Below, piece after piece: positions 51,916-61,198 of a stretch of 64,000 bases of DNA. The notes below the pieces were generated by a model, which ran no database searches, had not been told where the DNA came from, and saw only the letters and a list, made by a program, of their open reading frames with translations. This DNA is from Aldehydirespirator sp965203635 (GTDB taxonomy: Bacteria > Actinomycetota > Acidimicrobiia > Acidimicrobiales > Aldehydirespiratoraceae). Made by a program: the position numbers and the translations under genes. How positions within the stretch are numbered: position 1 is the first letter of the stretch; each line of letters opens with the position of its first letter. The stretch is taken from assembly GCA_965203635.1 (NCBI GenBank), contig OZ241903.1, positions 496,001-560,000 on the forward strand, written 5' to 3'.

Positions 51916-53856
51916 GTGACCGCGGCCGCATCCCCGCTCGGCAGTGCCCGCCGCTGGGCGGTCGACGAGCGGCGCGCGCTGTGGCTGGCGTTGCCGCTCG
52001 TGCTGGTCGCGCTGCAGGTGGCGATGGGCGGGGCTGAGCCTCCGGCTCTGCTCGACACCACGTTCTCGGAGCCTCTGGACCGATTCTCCCGCTGGGCTCA
52101 ACAGAACCGCAACTCCCACTGGCTCTTCACCGTGTTCTTCCGCCCGGCCACGGCTCTGGTGCGCTACGGCCTCGAGCACATCGAGCAGGGCCTGCTGTGG
52201 GTGCCTTGGTTCGTGATCCCGGTGGCCATCTTCGCGTTCATCGCCCGCACCCGGGCCTGGGTCTCGGCCGCCGCGGCGGCGGCCGCCATCGTGTACCCCG
52301 GCCTCGTGGGGCTGTGGGAGGTGACGATAGAGACGCTGGCGCTGATGACGATGGCCGTGATCCTGTCGGTGGCGGTCGGCCTTCCCGCGGGGATACTGGC
52401 CGCGCAGCACCCGCGCCTCGACAACGCCATAAGGCCCGTGCTCGATGCCATGCAGACCATCCCCGCTCCGGTCTACTTCGTGCCGATGGTGATGTTCTTC
52501 GGGATCGGCGCGGTGCCGGCCACGCTGGCCACCGTGATCTATGCGCTGCCCCCGGTGGTCAGGCTCACGACGCTCGGGATCAAGGGGGTGGCCGAGCAGG
52601 CTGTGGAGGCCTCCACGGTCTTCGGCGCGACGCCGACGCAGACGTTGCGCAAGGTCCAGCTGCCGATGGCGCTGCCCACGATCATGACCGGGATAACCCA
52701 GACGATCATGATGGCGCTGGGGATCGTGGTGCTGGCCACCCTGCTCGGCGCGGGCGGGCTGGGCCAGGAGGTGATGGGCACCCTCAGCCAGCGCCGCACC
52801 GGGCGAGGCATAGCGACCGGGCTGGCCGTGGTGGCGATCGCGGCCGTGCTGGACCGGCTGGCGAGGGCGGTGGTCGGCGGCGACCGGGCCACGGCCCCGT
52901 CACGGCGTGCCGTGCTGGCGACCCTGGCGGGCCTGGCCGGGCTGTTGGTGGCCGGGCGGGCCGCAGGCCAGGCCGGGATCGCGGGCATGGCCTCGTTCCC
53001 GGAGGTGTGGGATGTGAGGGCCTTCGACCCGATCGACGACTGGGTGCGATGGGTGCGCGACAACCTGAGATGGCTGACGCGGGGCTTCAACGAGCTGATC
53101 ATCTCGACCTACTACATCCCGCTGCGCAGGGTCTTGACCGACACCCTGGCCTGGCCGGTCCTCATCGTGGCCGCCGCCGCCTTCGGCGGCTGGCTCAAGG
53201 GCGCCAGGATGGCGGTCCTCAATGTCGTGGGGATGGCCGTCATCCTGGTGACCGGCATGTGGGAGCTGTCGATCGACACCTTCGTGCAGGTGGTGGTGGC
53301 GGTGGTTCTTTCGCTGCTGGTGGCGATTCCGGTCGGCATCGCCGCGGGCCGCAACCGGCGGGTCGAGGCGGCGCTGAGCCCGCTGCTGGACGCTCTCCAG
53401 ACCATCCCGTCGCTGGTCTACATCATCCCGGCCGTCACGTTCTTCACGATCGGCATCGTGCCCGGCGTCATCGCCTCGGTGCTGTACGCGTGTGTGCCCG
53501 GCATTCGCATCGCGGCCCTGGGCATCAGGCAGGTGCCCGTCGAGAGCGTCGAGGCGTCGCAGGTGTTCGGCGCGACGCCTCGCCAGACCATGCTGGGCGT
53601 GCGCATCCCGCTGGCGGCCAAGACCATCATGGCCGGGGTCAACCAGGTGATCATGATGGTGCTCGCCATGGTCATCATCTCGGGCCTGGTAGGCGGCGGG
53701 GGGCTGGGGTTCGAGACGATCTCAGCCGTGAAGAACAGCGAGGTCGGCTTGGGCTTCGAGGTCGGCGTGGCGATCCTGGTGATGGCTGTCGTCCTTGACC
53801 GCACCACCCAGGCGCTGGCCGAGCGCGTGGGCCCTCCCGACGCGCCCGCCGAGTAG
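51916..53856 (+). CDS. proW: Glycine betaine-type ABC permease, two ProW domains fused in tandem
   Basis: 646 aa, about twice the usual length. Each half has a complete transport core with its own EAA-like loop: EQAVEASTVFGATPTQTLRKVQLPMALPTIM (around residue 230) and VESVEASQVFGATPRQTMLGVRIPLAAKTIM (around residue 555). Repeated segments LDAMQTIPAPVYFVPMVMFFGIG and LDALQTIPSLVYIIPAVTFFTIG confirm internal duplication. The fusion supplies both channel subunits from a single chain. GTG 2 bp after the ATPase stop. Confidence 0.92.
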   Translation: MTAAASPLGSARRWAVDERRALWLALPLVLVALQVAMGGAEPPALLDTTFSEPLDRFSRWAQQNRNSHWLFTVFFRPATALVRYGLEHIEQGLLWVPWFVIPVAIFAFIARTRAWVSAAAAAAAIVYPGLVGLWEVTIETLALMTMAVILSVAVGLPAGILAAQHPRLDNAIRPVLDAMQTIPAPVYFVPMVMFFGIGAVPATLATVIYALPPVVRLTTLGIKGVAEQAVEASTVFGATPTQTLRKVQLPMALPTIMTGITQTIMMALGIVVLATLLGAGGLGQEVMGTLSQRRTGRGIATGLAVVAIAAVLDRLARAVVGGDRATAPSRRAVLATLAGLAGLLVAGRAAGQAGIAGMASFPEVWDVRAFDPIDDWVRWVRDNLRWLTRGFNELIISTYYIPLRRVLTDTLAWPVLIVAAAAFGGWLKGARMAVLNVVGMAVILVTGMWELSIDTFVQVVVAVVLSLLVAIPVGIAAGRNRRVEAALSPLLDALQTIPSLVYIIPAVTFFTIGIVPGVIASVLYACVPGIRIAALGIRQVPVESVEASQVFGATPRQTMLGVRIPLAAKTIMAGVNQVIMMVLAMVIISGLVGGGGLGFETISAVKNSEVGLGFEVGVAILVMAVVLDRTTQALAERVGPPDAPAE

Positions 53857-53861
53857 CGGGC

Positions 53862-53880
53862 CGGGGCGCAGACCGCCCCG
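53862..53880. terminator. Hairpin between the convergent permease and amidase genes
   Basis: CGGGGCG-CAGAC-CGCCCCG is a perfect 7-bp stem and 5-nt loop starting 6 bp after the permease stop and 12 bp from the amidase stop. It could end both transcripts. Confidence 0.5.
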
Positions 53881-53891
53881 CGGAAGGCCCG

Positions 53892-55307
53892 TCACGGCGC
53901 CGGATCGGGGGCGACAGGATCGAGGCCGAGCAGATCCTCCAGCACGGCGAGCGTCTCCAGCACGCCGAGATCGTCGAGCTGCTGCCCAATGACCTGAAGG
54001 CCGATGGGAACGCCGCGGCGGGTGAACCCGCAGCACACCGTTCCGGCCGGACGGCGGGTCAGCGTGGCCAGGGACCCGAAGCGCAGCCAGTCGGCGGTGG
54101 GCTCCCCGTCGATGGTGCCGTCGCGACGCGACATCGGGATCTGGCCCGCGCACATCGGTGTCAGCATGGCGTCGAAGCCGGCCATGGCGTCGGCCAGTCC
54201 CGTCGAGAGTTCGGCCGCCTGGAGCCGGGCCTCGTACTGCGACGAGACGGTGACAGAGTCGAAGAGGCGCTCCAGGATCTCGGTGAGCATTCCCGTGACT
54301 TGGGGCCAATGGTCGGTTCCGCGCAGCGGCCGGTGCGTGGGCACCAGGCCGCCGCCGTAGTAGAGCTCCTCCTGGAGCGCCATGCCCGCGTCGAGCAGGC
54401 GGCCCGCCTCGACCACCTCGACGCCAGCCGCGGCGAGACGCTCCACCGCGGCAGCGCAGGCCGCGGCCACCTCGGAATCCACCGGACCGCCGTCGAAGGA
54501 CGGCGCCCACAGCACACGAGCCGGGATCCTGGGCGAGTCCAGCGCTGGACGCCAGGGCCGCGGCGGCGCGGACAGGCTGCGCAGGTCGCCGGGGTGGGGC
54601 CCCACCACGCTGTCGAGGCAGAGGGCGACGTCGCGGATGCGGCGGGCCATAGGGCCCACGCAGCACAGGTCGAGCAGTCCCAGAGGCGGTGGGCCCGCCG
54701 GCACCCGCCCCTGACTGGTCTTCATGCCGGACAGCGCGCATGCCGCCGACGGGGTGCGGATGGATCCCCCGGCGTCGGACCCGGTGCCGACCGGGACCAT
54801 GCCCGCCGCGATGGCCGCAGCCGCGCCTCCCGAGGAGCCGCCCGGCGAGTAGGCCAGGTTCCAGGGATTGAGGGTGGCGCCGAAGAGGGGGTTGAAGGTG
54901 TCGTCCATGCAGCCGAACTCTGCGGTGTTGGTCTTGCCGACCACCACGCAGCCCGCGGCCCGCAGCCGCGCCACCTCCACCGCGTCGGCCCGGGCCGGCG
55001 GGGCGTGACGCAGATGCATCGCGCCCTTGGTCGTGGGCAGGCCGGCGGCGTCGGTGAGATCCTTCACGCCGACGGGCACGCCGACCAGCGGGCCGGGATC
55101 CTCGCCGGCGTCGAGGCGCCTGTCGATGGCCTCAGCCTGCGCTCGCGCCCCGTCGGCGTCGACGGCAACGAACGCAGCGAGGCTGGGGTTCAGGGCGTCG
55201 ATGCGGTCCAGCGCGTGGGCGGTGACGGCCGCGGCGGTGAGGATCCGGTCGCGCACCATGCTTGCCAGCGCCTCAACGGTCACCGCCCGGAAGTCGGGTA
55301 CGTCCAT
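53892..55307 (-). CDS. Amidase (amidase-signature family)
   Basis: 471 aa. The Ser-cisSer-Lys triad is seen as Lys in VGVPVGVKDLTDAAGLPTTKG, cis-Ser in YSPGGSSGGAAAAIAAGMVPVG and nucleophilic Ser in GTGSDAGGSIRTPSAACALSG. It hydrolyses a carboxamide to acid and ammonia; it is not clearly GatA (no gatB/C). ATG at 55307 is supported by GGAGGA 7 nt upstream. The open frame further upstream reaches a TGT repeat and is not credible as coding. Confidence 0.9.
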   Translation of the reverse strand: MDVPDFRAVTVEALASMVRDRILTAAAVTAHALDRIDALNPSLAAFVAVDADGARAQAEAIDRRLDAGEDPGPLVGVPVGVKDLTDAAGLPTTKGAMHLRHAPPARADAVEVARLRAAGCVVVGKTNTAEFGCMDDTFNPLFGATLNPWNLAYSPGGSSGGAAAAIAAGMVPVGTGSDAGGSIRTPSAACALSGMKTSQGRVPAGPPPLGLLDLCCVGPMARRIRDVALCLDSVVGPHPGDLRSLSAPPRPWRPALDSPRIPARVLWAPSFDGGPVDSEVAAACAAAVERLAAAGVEVVEAGRLLDAGMALQEELYYGGGLVPTHRPLRGTDHWPQVTGMLTEILERLFDSVTVSSQYEARLQAAELSTGLADAMAGFDAMLTPMCAGQIPMSRRDGTIDGEPTADWLRFGSLATLTRRPAGTVCCGFTRRGVPIGLQVIGQQLDDLGVLETLAVLEDLLGLDPVAPDPAP

Positions 55308-55397
55308 GTGCGGGTCCTCCGCGGTGCCCTTGTGGGTGCCCTTGTGAGGTCGGCGCCGCATGCCGACAGTACCCCCGAACCAGCCGTCTTGAAACCG

Positions 55398-55431
55398 CAA
55401 ACAACAACAACAACACACAAAAACTCACAAC
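55398..55431. repeat. A/C-rich microsatellite in the amidase-hydratase gap
   Basis: CAAACAACAACAACAACACA and on to 55431 is nearly free of G and T, in a region otherwise above 65% GC. The surrounding 230-bp gap (55308-55537) holds no gene; its right part is a diverged duplicate of the hydratase 3' end (55439-55486 against 55511-55556). Confidence 0.7.
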
Positions 55432-55537
55432 ATGGCGCACTCGCGGCCCTGACGCCCGCACGCCATCTCAGGCACCCTGCCGGCAAGAGAGCGCTCCGCG
55501 GCGACGAAGTACTCGCGGCCCGACGGCGACCGCGAAT

Positions 55538-56335
55538 TCAGGCGCCCTGCCAGCGGGGGGCGCGGCCCTCGGTGAAGGCCCTGGGGCCTTCGGCGGCGTC
55601 TTCGGAGACCAGCATGGCCTCGTAGGCGTCGAGGTCGCCCGAGCGCAACACCTCGAACGCGTCGGCCGGCGGCAGATGCTGTGTGCGGTCGCGGATCTGG
55701 CTGATGGCAGCCACCGACAGCGGGGCGGCCTCCGCGATCCGGGCGGCCAGGGCCCGGGCCTCGGCCATGAGGTCGTCGGCGCTCGCCACCGCGTTGACAA
55801 GCCCCCAGCGCAGCGCCTCGGCCGCATCGAGGCGCCGGCCCGCGTAGAGGATCTCGTTGGCCACCACGGGCGGGAGCATCCTGGGCAGGCGCACCGAGGC
55901 AGTGTCGGGCACGATCCCCAGCGAGGCCTCCGGCAGCCAGAAGCGGGCGTGCTCGGCGGCCACCACGAAGTCGGCGGCCAGCACGATCTCGAATCCGCCG
56001 CCTACGGCCATGCCGTTGACCGCCACGATCACCGGCTTGAGCAGGCCGGGCAGCTCGCCGAATCCGCCGAAGCCGCCCTCGCCGTAGTCGGCCTCGAACT
56101 CCTCGCCTCCGGCCGCCGCGTTGAGGTCCCAGCCCGCGCTGAAGAAGCGGTCACCGGCAGCCGTGAGTATCGCGACCCGCAGATCAGGATCGTCGCGGAA
56201 GGCAGCGAACACCCCGCTCAGCTCCCGGCTGGTGGCCGCGTCGATGGCGTTGGCATTGGGCCGATCGAGGGTGACCTCGAGCACCGGCCCGTCGGCGACG
56301 GCCGTCACCGCGCTCGCGGGGGCGGCGTCAGTCAT
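55538..56335 (-). CDS. Enoyl-CoA hydratase/isomerase, CaiD-like
   Basis: 265-aa crotonase. Oxyanion-hole segments are FFSAGWDLNAAA and VNGMAVGGGFEIVLAADFVVAAEHARFWLPEASLGIVPD. The GGGFE variant with the E in LPEASLG is typical of carnitinyl-CoA dehydratase-like crotonases. It overlaps the CoA-ligase gene by 8 nt (ATGACTGA). Together with the acyl-CoA dehydrogenase and the carnitine dehydrogenase it could hydrate crotonobetainyl-CoA. Confidence 0.87.
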   Translation of the reverse strand: MTDAAPASAVTAVADGPVLEVTLDRPNANAIDAATSRELSGVFAAFRDDPDLRVAILTAAGDRFFSAGWDLNAAAGGEEFEADYGEGGFGGFGELPGLLKPVIVAVNGMAVGGGFEIVLAADFVVAAEHARFWLPEASLGIVPDTASVRLPRMLPPVVANEILYAGRRLDAAEALRWGLVNAVASADDLMAEARALAARIAEAAPLSVAAISQIRDRTQHLPPADAFEVLRSGDLDAYEAMLVSEDAAEGPRAFTEGRAPRWQGA

Positions 56336-58520
56336 TGGGCGGTGCCTCCGCCACCAGCATCAGCGCGTCGGCCGCCACGGCAGCATGCGGCGTGACCATG
56401 AGGGGATTGATCTCGACTTCGATGATGCTGCGATCGTCGCGCACCAGCGCACCGAGTGCCGAGACCGTCTCGACGACGGCGTCGACGGCGGCAGGCGGTC
56501 GGCCCCGGTGACCAGCCAGCATCGGCCAGACCCGCAGTCTGCGGAGGCCACCGCGAACGTCATCGGCCGACACCGGCAACAGCAGGCTGACGGTGTCGTC
56601 GAGCAACTCCGCAAGCGTCCCTCCCGCTCCGAGCGTCAGCAGCATCCCCACCGGAGGTGCCGATCGCACGCTCACCAGCAACTCGGCGACGACGCCGATG
56701 ATGCAGGACTCCACCAGCACGGTCCCGTCGTCGCCGGCGAGGCGCGGCGCGGCGGCGGTTACATCCTCCGGGCCTTCGAGACCAACCGCTACCCCACCGG
56801 CTTCTGTCTTGTGGGCGAGGCCGGTGGTCTTGACCACGACCGGGTAGCCGATCTCGGCCGCGGCGGGGGCAGCCCGGCCTGCGGGCACGACCACGCCTGC
56901 GGGCACCGCCACGCCAGCCGTACCGAGACGCCGCTTCGCCTCGTGCTCCGACAGGGCGGCGGCACCGGGGATGCCATCGCCTGTCACACCTCTTCCATAC
57001 GGTCGCTCCGGCTGGCGGTTCGACCCGGCTCCAGCTTCGGGGGCCGGTCCATCCGATCCACGGCGAAGGGAGGACGGCCATTGGCCGGCTGACAAGAACG
57101 GTGGGGCCGACGGCGGCAGCAAGATGTCGGCGGGTCCAGACATGCGGGCCTGCCCCCATGCCGCGGCCGCCTCCAATGCCGACAGGGCGGTGTCGATGTC
57201 GCCGCAGGCGGCCAGACCCAGTCCGGCAGCCCGGACGCGGGCCTCCTCGGGCAGGTTCTCCGCCATCGAGGCAGCGACCACGCCGGGAATGCTGCTGGCG
57301 GAGCAGGCTTCGCCGAAGGCCCGCAGAGTGGGCCACCAGCGCGACCGGTCGAGCCCCTCGGCTGGGAAGTCGATCACCAGCAGCGCGGCGTCGAACGGTG
57401 CCTCGTCGCCGGGGGTGCCCGGCCCGAGGGCGGCGCGGAAGCAGTTGGCCAGGCGGTCCTCGTCGCCCCAGATGAACGTGTGGTAGTCGAGCGGGTTGGT
57501 GACCGCGGCCCGGCCGTCCAGGGCCGATGCCACCCGGTCGGCGTGGTCGGGGGCGAACGGCGGGAAGCTGAGGCCGCGGTTGCGACTGCGATCGGCGACC
57601 AGCGCCGCCTCGCCTCCGGAACAGCTCAACGACACCAGCCGGTCGCCCCTCAGCGGTCCGAGGGCGCACAGGACGGCCAGGGTGTCGAGCAGTTCGGGCA
57701 GGGTGTGCACCCGGTGGATGCCCAGCCGGTCGAACAGCGCGCCGTAGGCGGCGTCGTCGCCCACCATCGAGGCGGTGTGGGTCACGGCGATGGCGCCCGA
57801 GGCGTCCGACGCTCCCAGCTTGAGCGCCACCACCGGCAGGGCCCGGCGGCGAGCAGCAGCCGCGGCGGCTACGAACCGATCGGTGTCGTCCAGCTCCTCG
57901 ATGCACAGACCCACCCCGGTGACCGCGCCGTCCGCGGCCATGGCCTCGAACGCCTCCGAGATGCCGATGTCGGCCTGGTTCCCCAGCGTCATCACCCAGG
58001 CGACGTCCAGGCCCCGGCGCTGCATGGTGAGGTTGACCGCGATGTTGCCGCTCTGGCTCAGCAGAGCGACACCGCTATCCGTGCGGGACAGACCGTGGAC
58101 GTCGGGCCATAGCGCCGCGCCGGTCGGAGCCGACAGCGTCCCGTAGCAGTTGGGGCCGACGATGGGCATGCCTGCGGCCGCGGCGACCAGTTCGGCTTGG
58201 AGGGCCGCGCCGGTCTCGCCGACCTCGGCAAAACCGGAGGCGTGGCAGACAGCGGCGCCGGTGCCGGCGGCCGCCAACTGGCGCACCACCTCGACGGTGG
58301 CGTCGCTCCCCACGCCCACGAAGGCGGCATCGGGGGCCGCCGGCAGCTCGCCCACCGATGCGAACGTGGGAAGGCCGCGCAGCTCCCGGCTCCGGTTGAC
58401 GGCCCACATGTCGCCCGCGAAGCCGAAGGAGCGGCAGGCGTCGATGGCCAGCTCGGCGGCCGCGCCCCCGACGAAGGCCAGCGACCGCGGCCTCAACAGC
58501 CGATCGAGCCGACCGGTCAT
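56328..58520 (-). CDS. NDP-forming acyl-CoA synthetase
   Basis: 730 aa. The CoA-binding Rossmann domain begins LLRPRSLAFVGGAAAELAI, followed by VGPNCYGTLS and LLSQSGNIAVNLTMQRRGLD. The ligase-CoA part has ALKLGASDASGAIAVTHTASMVGDDAAY, where the phospho-His is expected. The C-terminal ATP-grasp domain starts near residue 510 (LSEHEAKRRLGTAGVAVPAGVVVPAG) and has GYPVVVKTTGLAHKTEAGGVAVGLEG. It activates a carboxylic acid with ATP to ADP and phosphate. All domains are in one chain. ATG at 58520 is 8 bp after the dehydrogenase stop. Confidence 0.9.
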   Translation of the reverse strand: MTGRLDRLLRPRSLAFVGGAAAELAIDACRSFGFAGDMWAVNRSRELRGLPTFASVGELPAAPDAAFVGVGSDATVEVVRQLAAAGTGAAVCHASGFAEVGETGAALQAELVAAAAGMPIVGPNCYGTLSAPTGAALWPDVHGLSRTDSGVALLSQSGNIAVNLTMQRRGLDVAWVMTLGNQADIGISEAFEAMAADGAVTGVGLCIEELDDTDRFVAAAAAARRRALPVVALKLGASDASGAIAVTHTASMVGDDAAYGALFDRLGIHRVHTLPELLDTLAVLCALGPLRGDRLVSLSCSGGEAALVADRSRNRGLSFPPFAPDHADRVASALDGRAAVTNPLDYHTFIWGDEDRLANCFRAALGPGTPGDEAPFDAALLVIDFPAEGLDRSRWWPTLRAFGEACSASSIPGVVAASMAENLPEEARVRAAGLGLAACGDIDTALSALEAAAAWGQARMSGPADILLPPSAPPFLSAGQWPSSLRRGSDGPAPEAGAGSNRQPERPYGRGVTGDGIPGAAALSEHEAKRRLGTAGVAVPAGVVVPAGRAAPAAAEIGYPVVVKTTGLAHKTEAGGVAVGLEGPEDVTAAAPRLAGDDGTVLVESCIIGVVAELLVSVRSAPPVGMLLTLGAGGTLAELLDDTVSLLLPVSADDVRGGLRRLRVWPMLAGHRGRPPAAVDAVVETVSALGALVRDDRSIIEVEINPLMVTPHAAVAADALMLVAEAPPND

Positions 58521-58528
58521 GCCACCGT

Positions 58529-59689
58529 TCAGCAGCCGAGGGGACGCAGCATGTCGCGGGACACGATGTGGCGCTGGATCTCGCTGGTGCCGTCCCAGAT
58601 GCGGTCCACCCGGGCGTCGCGCCAGATCCGCTCCAGCGGAAGCTCGTCCATCAGCCCCATGCCGCCCAGGATCTGGATGGCCTCGTCCGAGACGGACTGC
58701 AGCATCTCGGTGGCCGACAGCTTGGCCATGGCCGCGTCGGCGTCGGTCATCTCGCCCTGGGCCGACAGCCAGGCGGCCCGGTAGGTCGTCAACTCGGCCT
58801 CCAGCAGGCGGGTGCGCATGTCGGCCAGCTTGAACGACACTCCCTGGAACCGCCCGATGCGCTGCCCGAACTGCTCGCGGGTGGCAGCCCAGTCGAGAGC
58901 CACCGACAGGGCCCGGTCGGCCCGCCCCAGGCACACCGCGGCCACCTGCAGGCGGGTGCTGCCCAGCCACTCATTGGCCACGTCGAAGCCGCGGTGCTCC
59001 TCGCCGAGCAGCTTGGAGGCCGGCACCCGGGCATCGTCGAAGTTGAGGATGAAGTTGTGGTAGCCCCGGTTGGAGACGCAGTTGTAGCCCGGCACCCGCT
59101 CGACCCCGGGCGTGTCGAAGTCCACCAGCAGCGACGAGATCAGCCTTCGGGGGCCCCGGGGCGTGTCGGTGGTGCCGGTGGCCGCGAACAGGATCACGTA
59201 GTCGGCGAGATCGGCGTGGCTGATGAAGTGCTTGGTGCCGTTCACCACGTAGTGGTCGCCGCGCCGTTCGGCCCGGCAGGTCATGCCCCGCAGGTCGGAA
59301 CCGGCGTCGGGCTCGCTCATGGCCAGGCACTCGACCCGCTCGCCCCGCACCGTGGGGAGCAGGTACTCGGTGACCTGGTCGCCGGTGCAGGCCCGCAGGA
59401 TGTTGGACGGGCGGGCCACGATGTAGTGCAGGGCGTAGGCGGTCCAGCCGAAGGCCCGTTCGGCCATGGCCAGGGTCAGGTCGTCGAGGCCACCGCCGCC
59501 GAGCTCTACCGGCATGTTGGCCGCGTACAGGCCCGCATCGATGGCCTTGCCGCGGATCTCCTCCACCAGCTCGGGCCGCACCTGGCCGGTGCGCTCCACC
59601 TCGTCCTCGTGGGGGACCAGTTCGCGCTCTACGAAGGCGCGCACAGTGTCGACCACCATCTGCTGGGAGTCGCTGATCGAGAAGTCCAC
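58529..59689 (-). CDS. Acyl-CoA dehydrogenase, CaiA-like
   Basis: 386 aa. FAD/substrate motifs are ECLAMSEPDAGSDLRGMTCRAERRGDHYVVNGTKHFISHADLADYVILFA, with the later ATREQFGQRIGRFQGVSFKLADM and the C-terminal ILGGMGLMDELPLERIWRDARVDRIWDGTSEIQRHIVSRDML (catalytic base position in DGTSE region; key residues seen separately). GTG start with AGGAGA 6 nt upstream. It could desaturate gamma-butyrobetainyl-CoA, by context. Confidence 0.92.
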   Translation of the reverse strand: MDFSISDSQQMVVDTVRAFVERELVPHEDEVERTGQVRPELVEEIRGKAIDAGLYAANMPVELGGGGLDDLTLAMAERAFGWTAYALHYIVARPSNILRACTGDQVTEYLLPTVRGERVECLAMSEPDAGSDLRGMTCRAERRGDHYVVNGTKHFISHADLADYVILFAATGTTDTPRGPRRLISSLLVDFDTPGVERVPGYNCVSNRGYHNFILNFDDARVPASKLLGEEHRGFDVANEWLGSTRLQVAAVCLGRADRALSVALDWAATREQFGQRIGRFQGVSFKLADMRTRLLEAELTTYRAAWLSAQGEMTDADAAMAKLSATEMLQSVSDEAIQILGGMGLMDELPLERIWRDARVDRIWDGTSEIQRHIVSRDMLRPLGC

Positions 59690-59707
59690 GCCAGTCTCCT
59701 TGCTTGC

Positions 59708-61198
59708 TCAATCCTTGGGTCCGGGGATGGCCATGCGGCTGCCGGCCTGCGACGGCACCGGCATGGACGCGTGGGCGGCGGTGACCGCGGCCACCGCAGC
59801 AGCCGGACCCCCGGACAGCGGAGCGCTGCGTCCCGCCGCGGTGTCGACGTGAACAAGCATCTGCTCGCCGGTGCACAGCATCTCGGCGTCGGTGTACATG
59901 GTGTGGAAGATGTGCAGGCGCTTGGCGTCGCTGCCGAGCACCTGGGTCGTGACCCGCAACGGCTCGCCGAGGGAGGCCTCCCGCAGGTGGTTGAGGTGGG
60001 TCTCGACCGTGTAGTAGGAGTGCCCGCCGTTCCGGTAGGACTCGTCGATGCCGACGTAGCGGAACAGCGCATCGGACGCCCACCCGAAGGCCGCCAGGAA
60101 CGCCCACTCGGTCATGTGACCGTTGTAGTCCACCCAGTCGGGCTCCACGGCGGCCGAGTACAGCGACAGCGGGGCTGCGATCTCCGTGCCGGGCGTCCAC
60201 GGCGCGGCCTCAGTGGAGGCCTTGGCGGCCAGGATCCGAGCCTCCCGCTCGGCCACCAGGCGGCCGGCGCCGATGCCGCTCGGTCGCAGTGCCCGCATCA
60301 CGGCCAGCAGGCAGTCGTCCCTCTGCCGCTCGAGTTCGGCGATGGACCGCGCGCCGGCCTGGTCATCCGTGCCCTCAGCCATGGCCTCGATCAGCTCCCC
60401 GCTCAACTCGGGCGCCTCAAGCCGGGTCCACGGCAACTTCAGCGCGGGCCCGAACTGGCCCAGCATGTGGCGCATCCCGCCCTCACCTCCGGCCAGGTGG
60501 AAGGTGAGGTTGGTGCCCATCGCCGCCCAGCGAAGGCCGGGGCCGTAGACGATCGAGTCGTCCAACTCGGCGGTGGTGGCGGCGCCGTCGTTCACCAGAT
60601 GAAGGTTCTCGCGCCACAGCGCCTCCTGCAGGCGATCCGACAGGTAGCCCTCGACCTCGCTGCGCACCAGCAGAGGATGCATGACCAGGTCGTCGTAATG
60701 AGCCATGGCTACGGCAACGGTCTCCTCCACGGTGGCTTCGCCGGGCACCACCTCTACCAGGGGCAGCAGGTACACCGGGTTGAACGGGTGGCCGATCACA
60801 AGCCGCTCCGGATGATCGAGCCCGTCGGCCAGACGGGTGGGCAGAAGTCCCGACGAGCTGCTGGCGATCACCGTCGCCGGCTCGGCCACTCCGTCCAGCC
60901 GTTGAAGCAGCGACCGCTTGACCCCTTCGTCCTCCGGGGCACTCTCCTGCACCCAGTCGGCGGACTCGGCGACCTCCTCGGGGCTGCCGACCCACCGCAG
61001 CCGGGCCGGATCGGCCCCAGGGAACAGTCCCAGCCGAGTGGCCGAGGGCCAGGCCCGCTCGACGGCGGCCCGGAGCCGGTCCTCGGCGCCGCCGGCAGGA
61101 TCCCACGCGACCACGTCGTGGCCCCGGGCCAGGGCGCGCACCGCCCAGCCGGAGCCGATAACTCCCGTCCCCGCCAGCCCGATGGTCCTTGCCGTCAC
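59708..61198 (-). CDS. lcdH: L-carnitine dehydrogenase fused to a betainyl-CoA-type thioesterase
   Basis: 496 aa. Residues 1-315 are a 3-hydroxyacyl-CoA-dehydrogenase-like NAD enzyme: GLAGTGVIGSGWAVRALARGHDVVAWDP, ESAPEDEGVKRSLLQRLD, IGHPFNPVYLLPLVEVVPG and GPGLRWAAMGTNLTFHLAGGEGGM. From about 345 a hotdog thioesterase follows: VEPDWVDYNGHMTEWAFLAAFGWASDALFRYVG. The same fusion is known for carnitine dehydrogenases in proteobacteria, where it links carnitine oxidation to release of glycine betaine from betainyl-CoA. The cleavage enzyme between them (BKACE type) is not in the window. GTG start. Confidence 0.9.
   Translation of the reverse strand: MTARTIGLAGTGVIGSGWAVRALARGHDVVAWDPAGGAEDRLRAAVERAWPSATRLGLFPGADPARLRWVGSPEEVAESADWVQESAPEDEGVKRSLLQRLDGVAEPATVIASSSSGLLPTRLADGLDHPERLVIGHPFNPVYLLPLVEVVPGEATVEETVAVAMAHYDDLVMHPLLVRSEVEGYLSDRLQEALWRENLHLVNDGAATTAELDDSIVYGPGLRWAAMGTNLTFHLAGGEGGMRHMLGQFGPALKLPWTRLEAPELSGELIEAMAEGTDDQAGARSIAELERQRDDCLLAVMRALRPSGIGAGRLVAEREARILAAKASTEAAPWTPGTEIAAPLSLYSAAVEPDWVDYNGHMTEWAFLAAFGWASDALFRYVGIDESYRNGGHSYYTVETHLNHLREASLGEPLRVTTQVLGSDAKRLHIFHTMYTDAEMLCTGEQMLVHVDTAAGRSAPLSGGPAAAVAAVTAAHASMPVPSQAGSRMAIPGPKD

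Noticed and set aside
55308..55418. N-terminal extension of the amidase starting with five cysteines (TGT repeat)
   Set aside because: Encoded by a microsatellite; the ATG at 55307 has a good ribosome site and the normal N-terminus.
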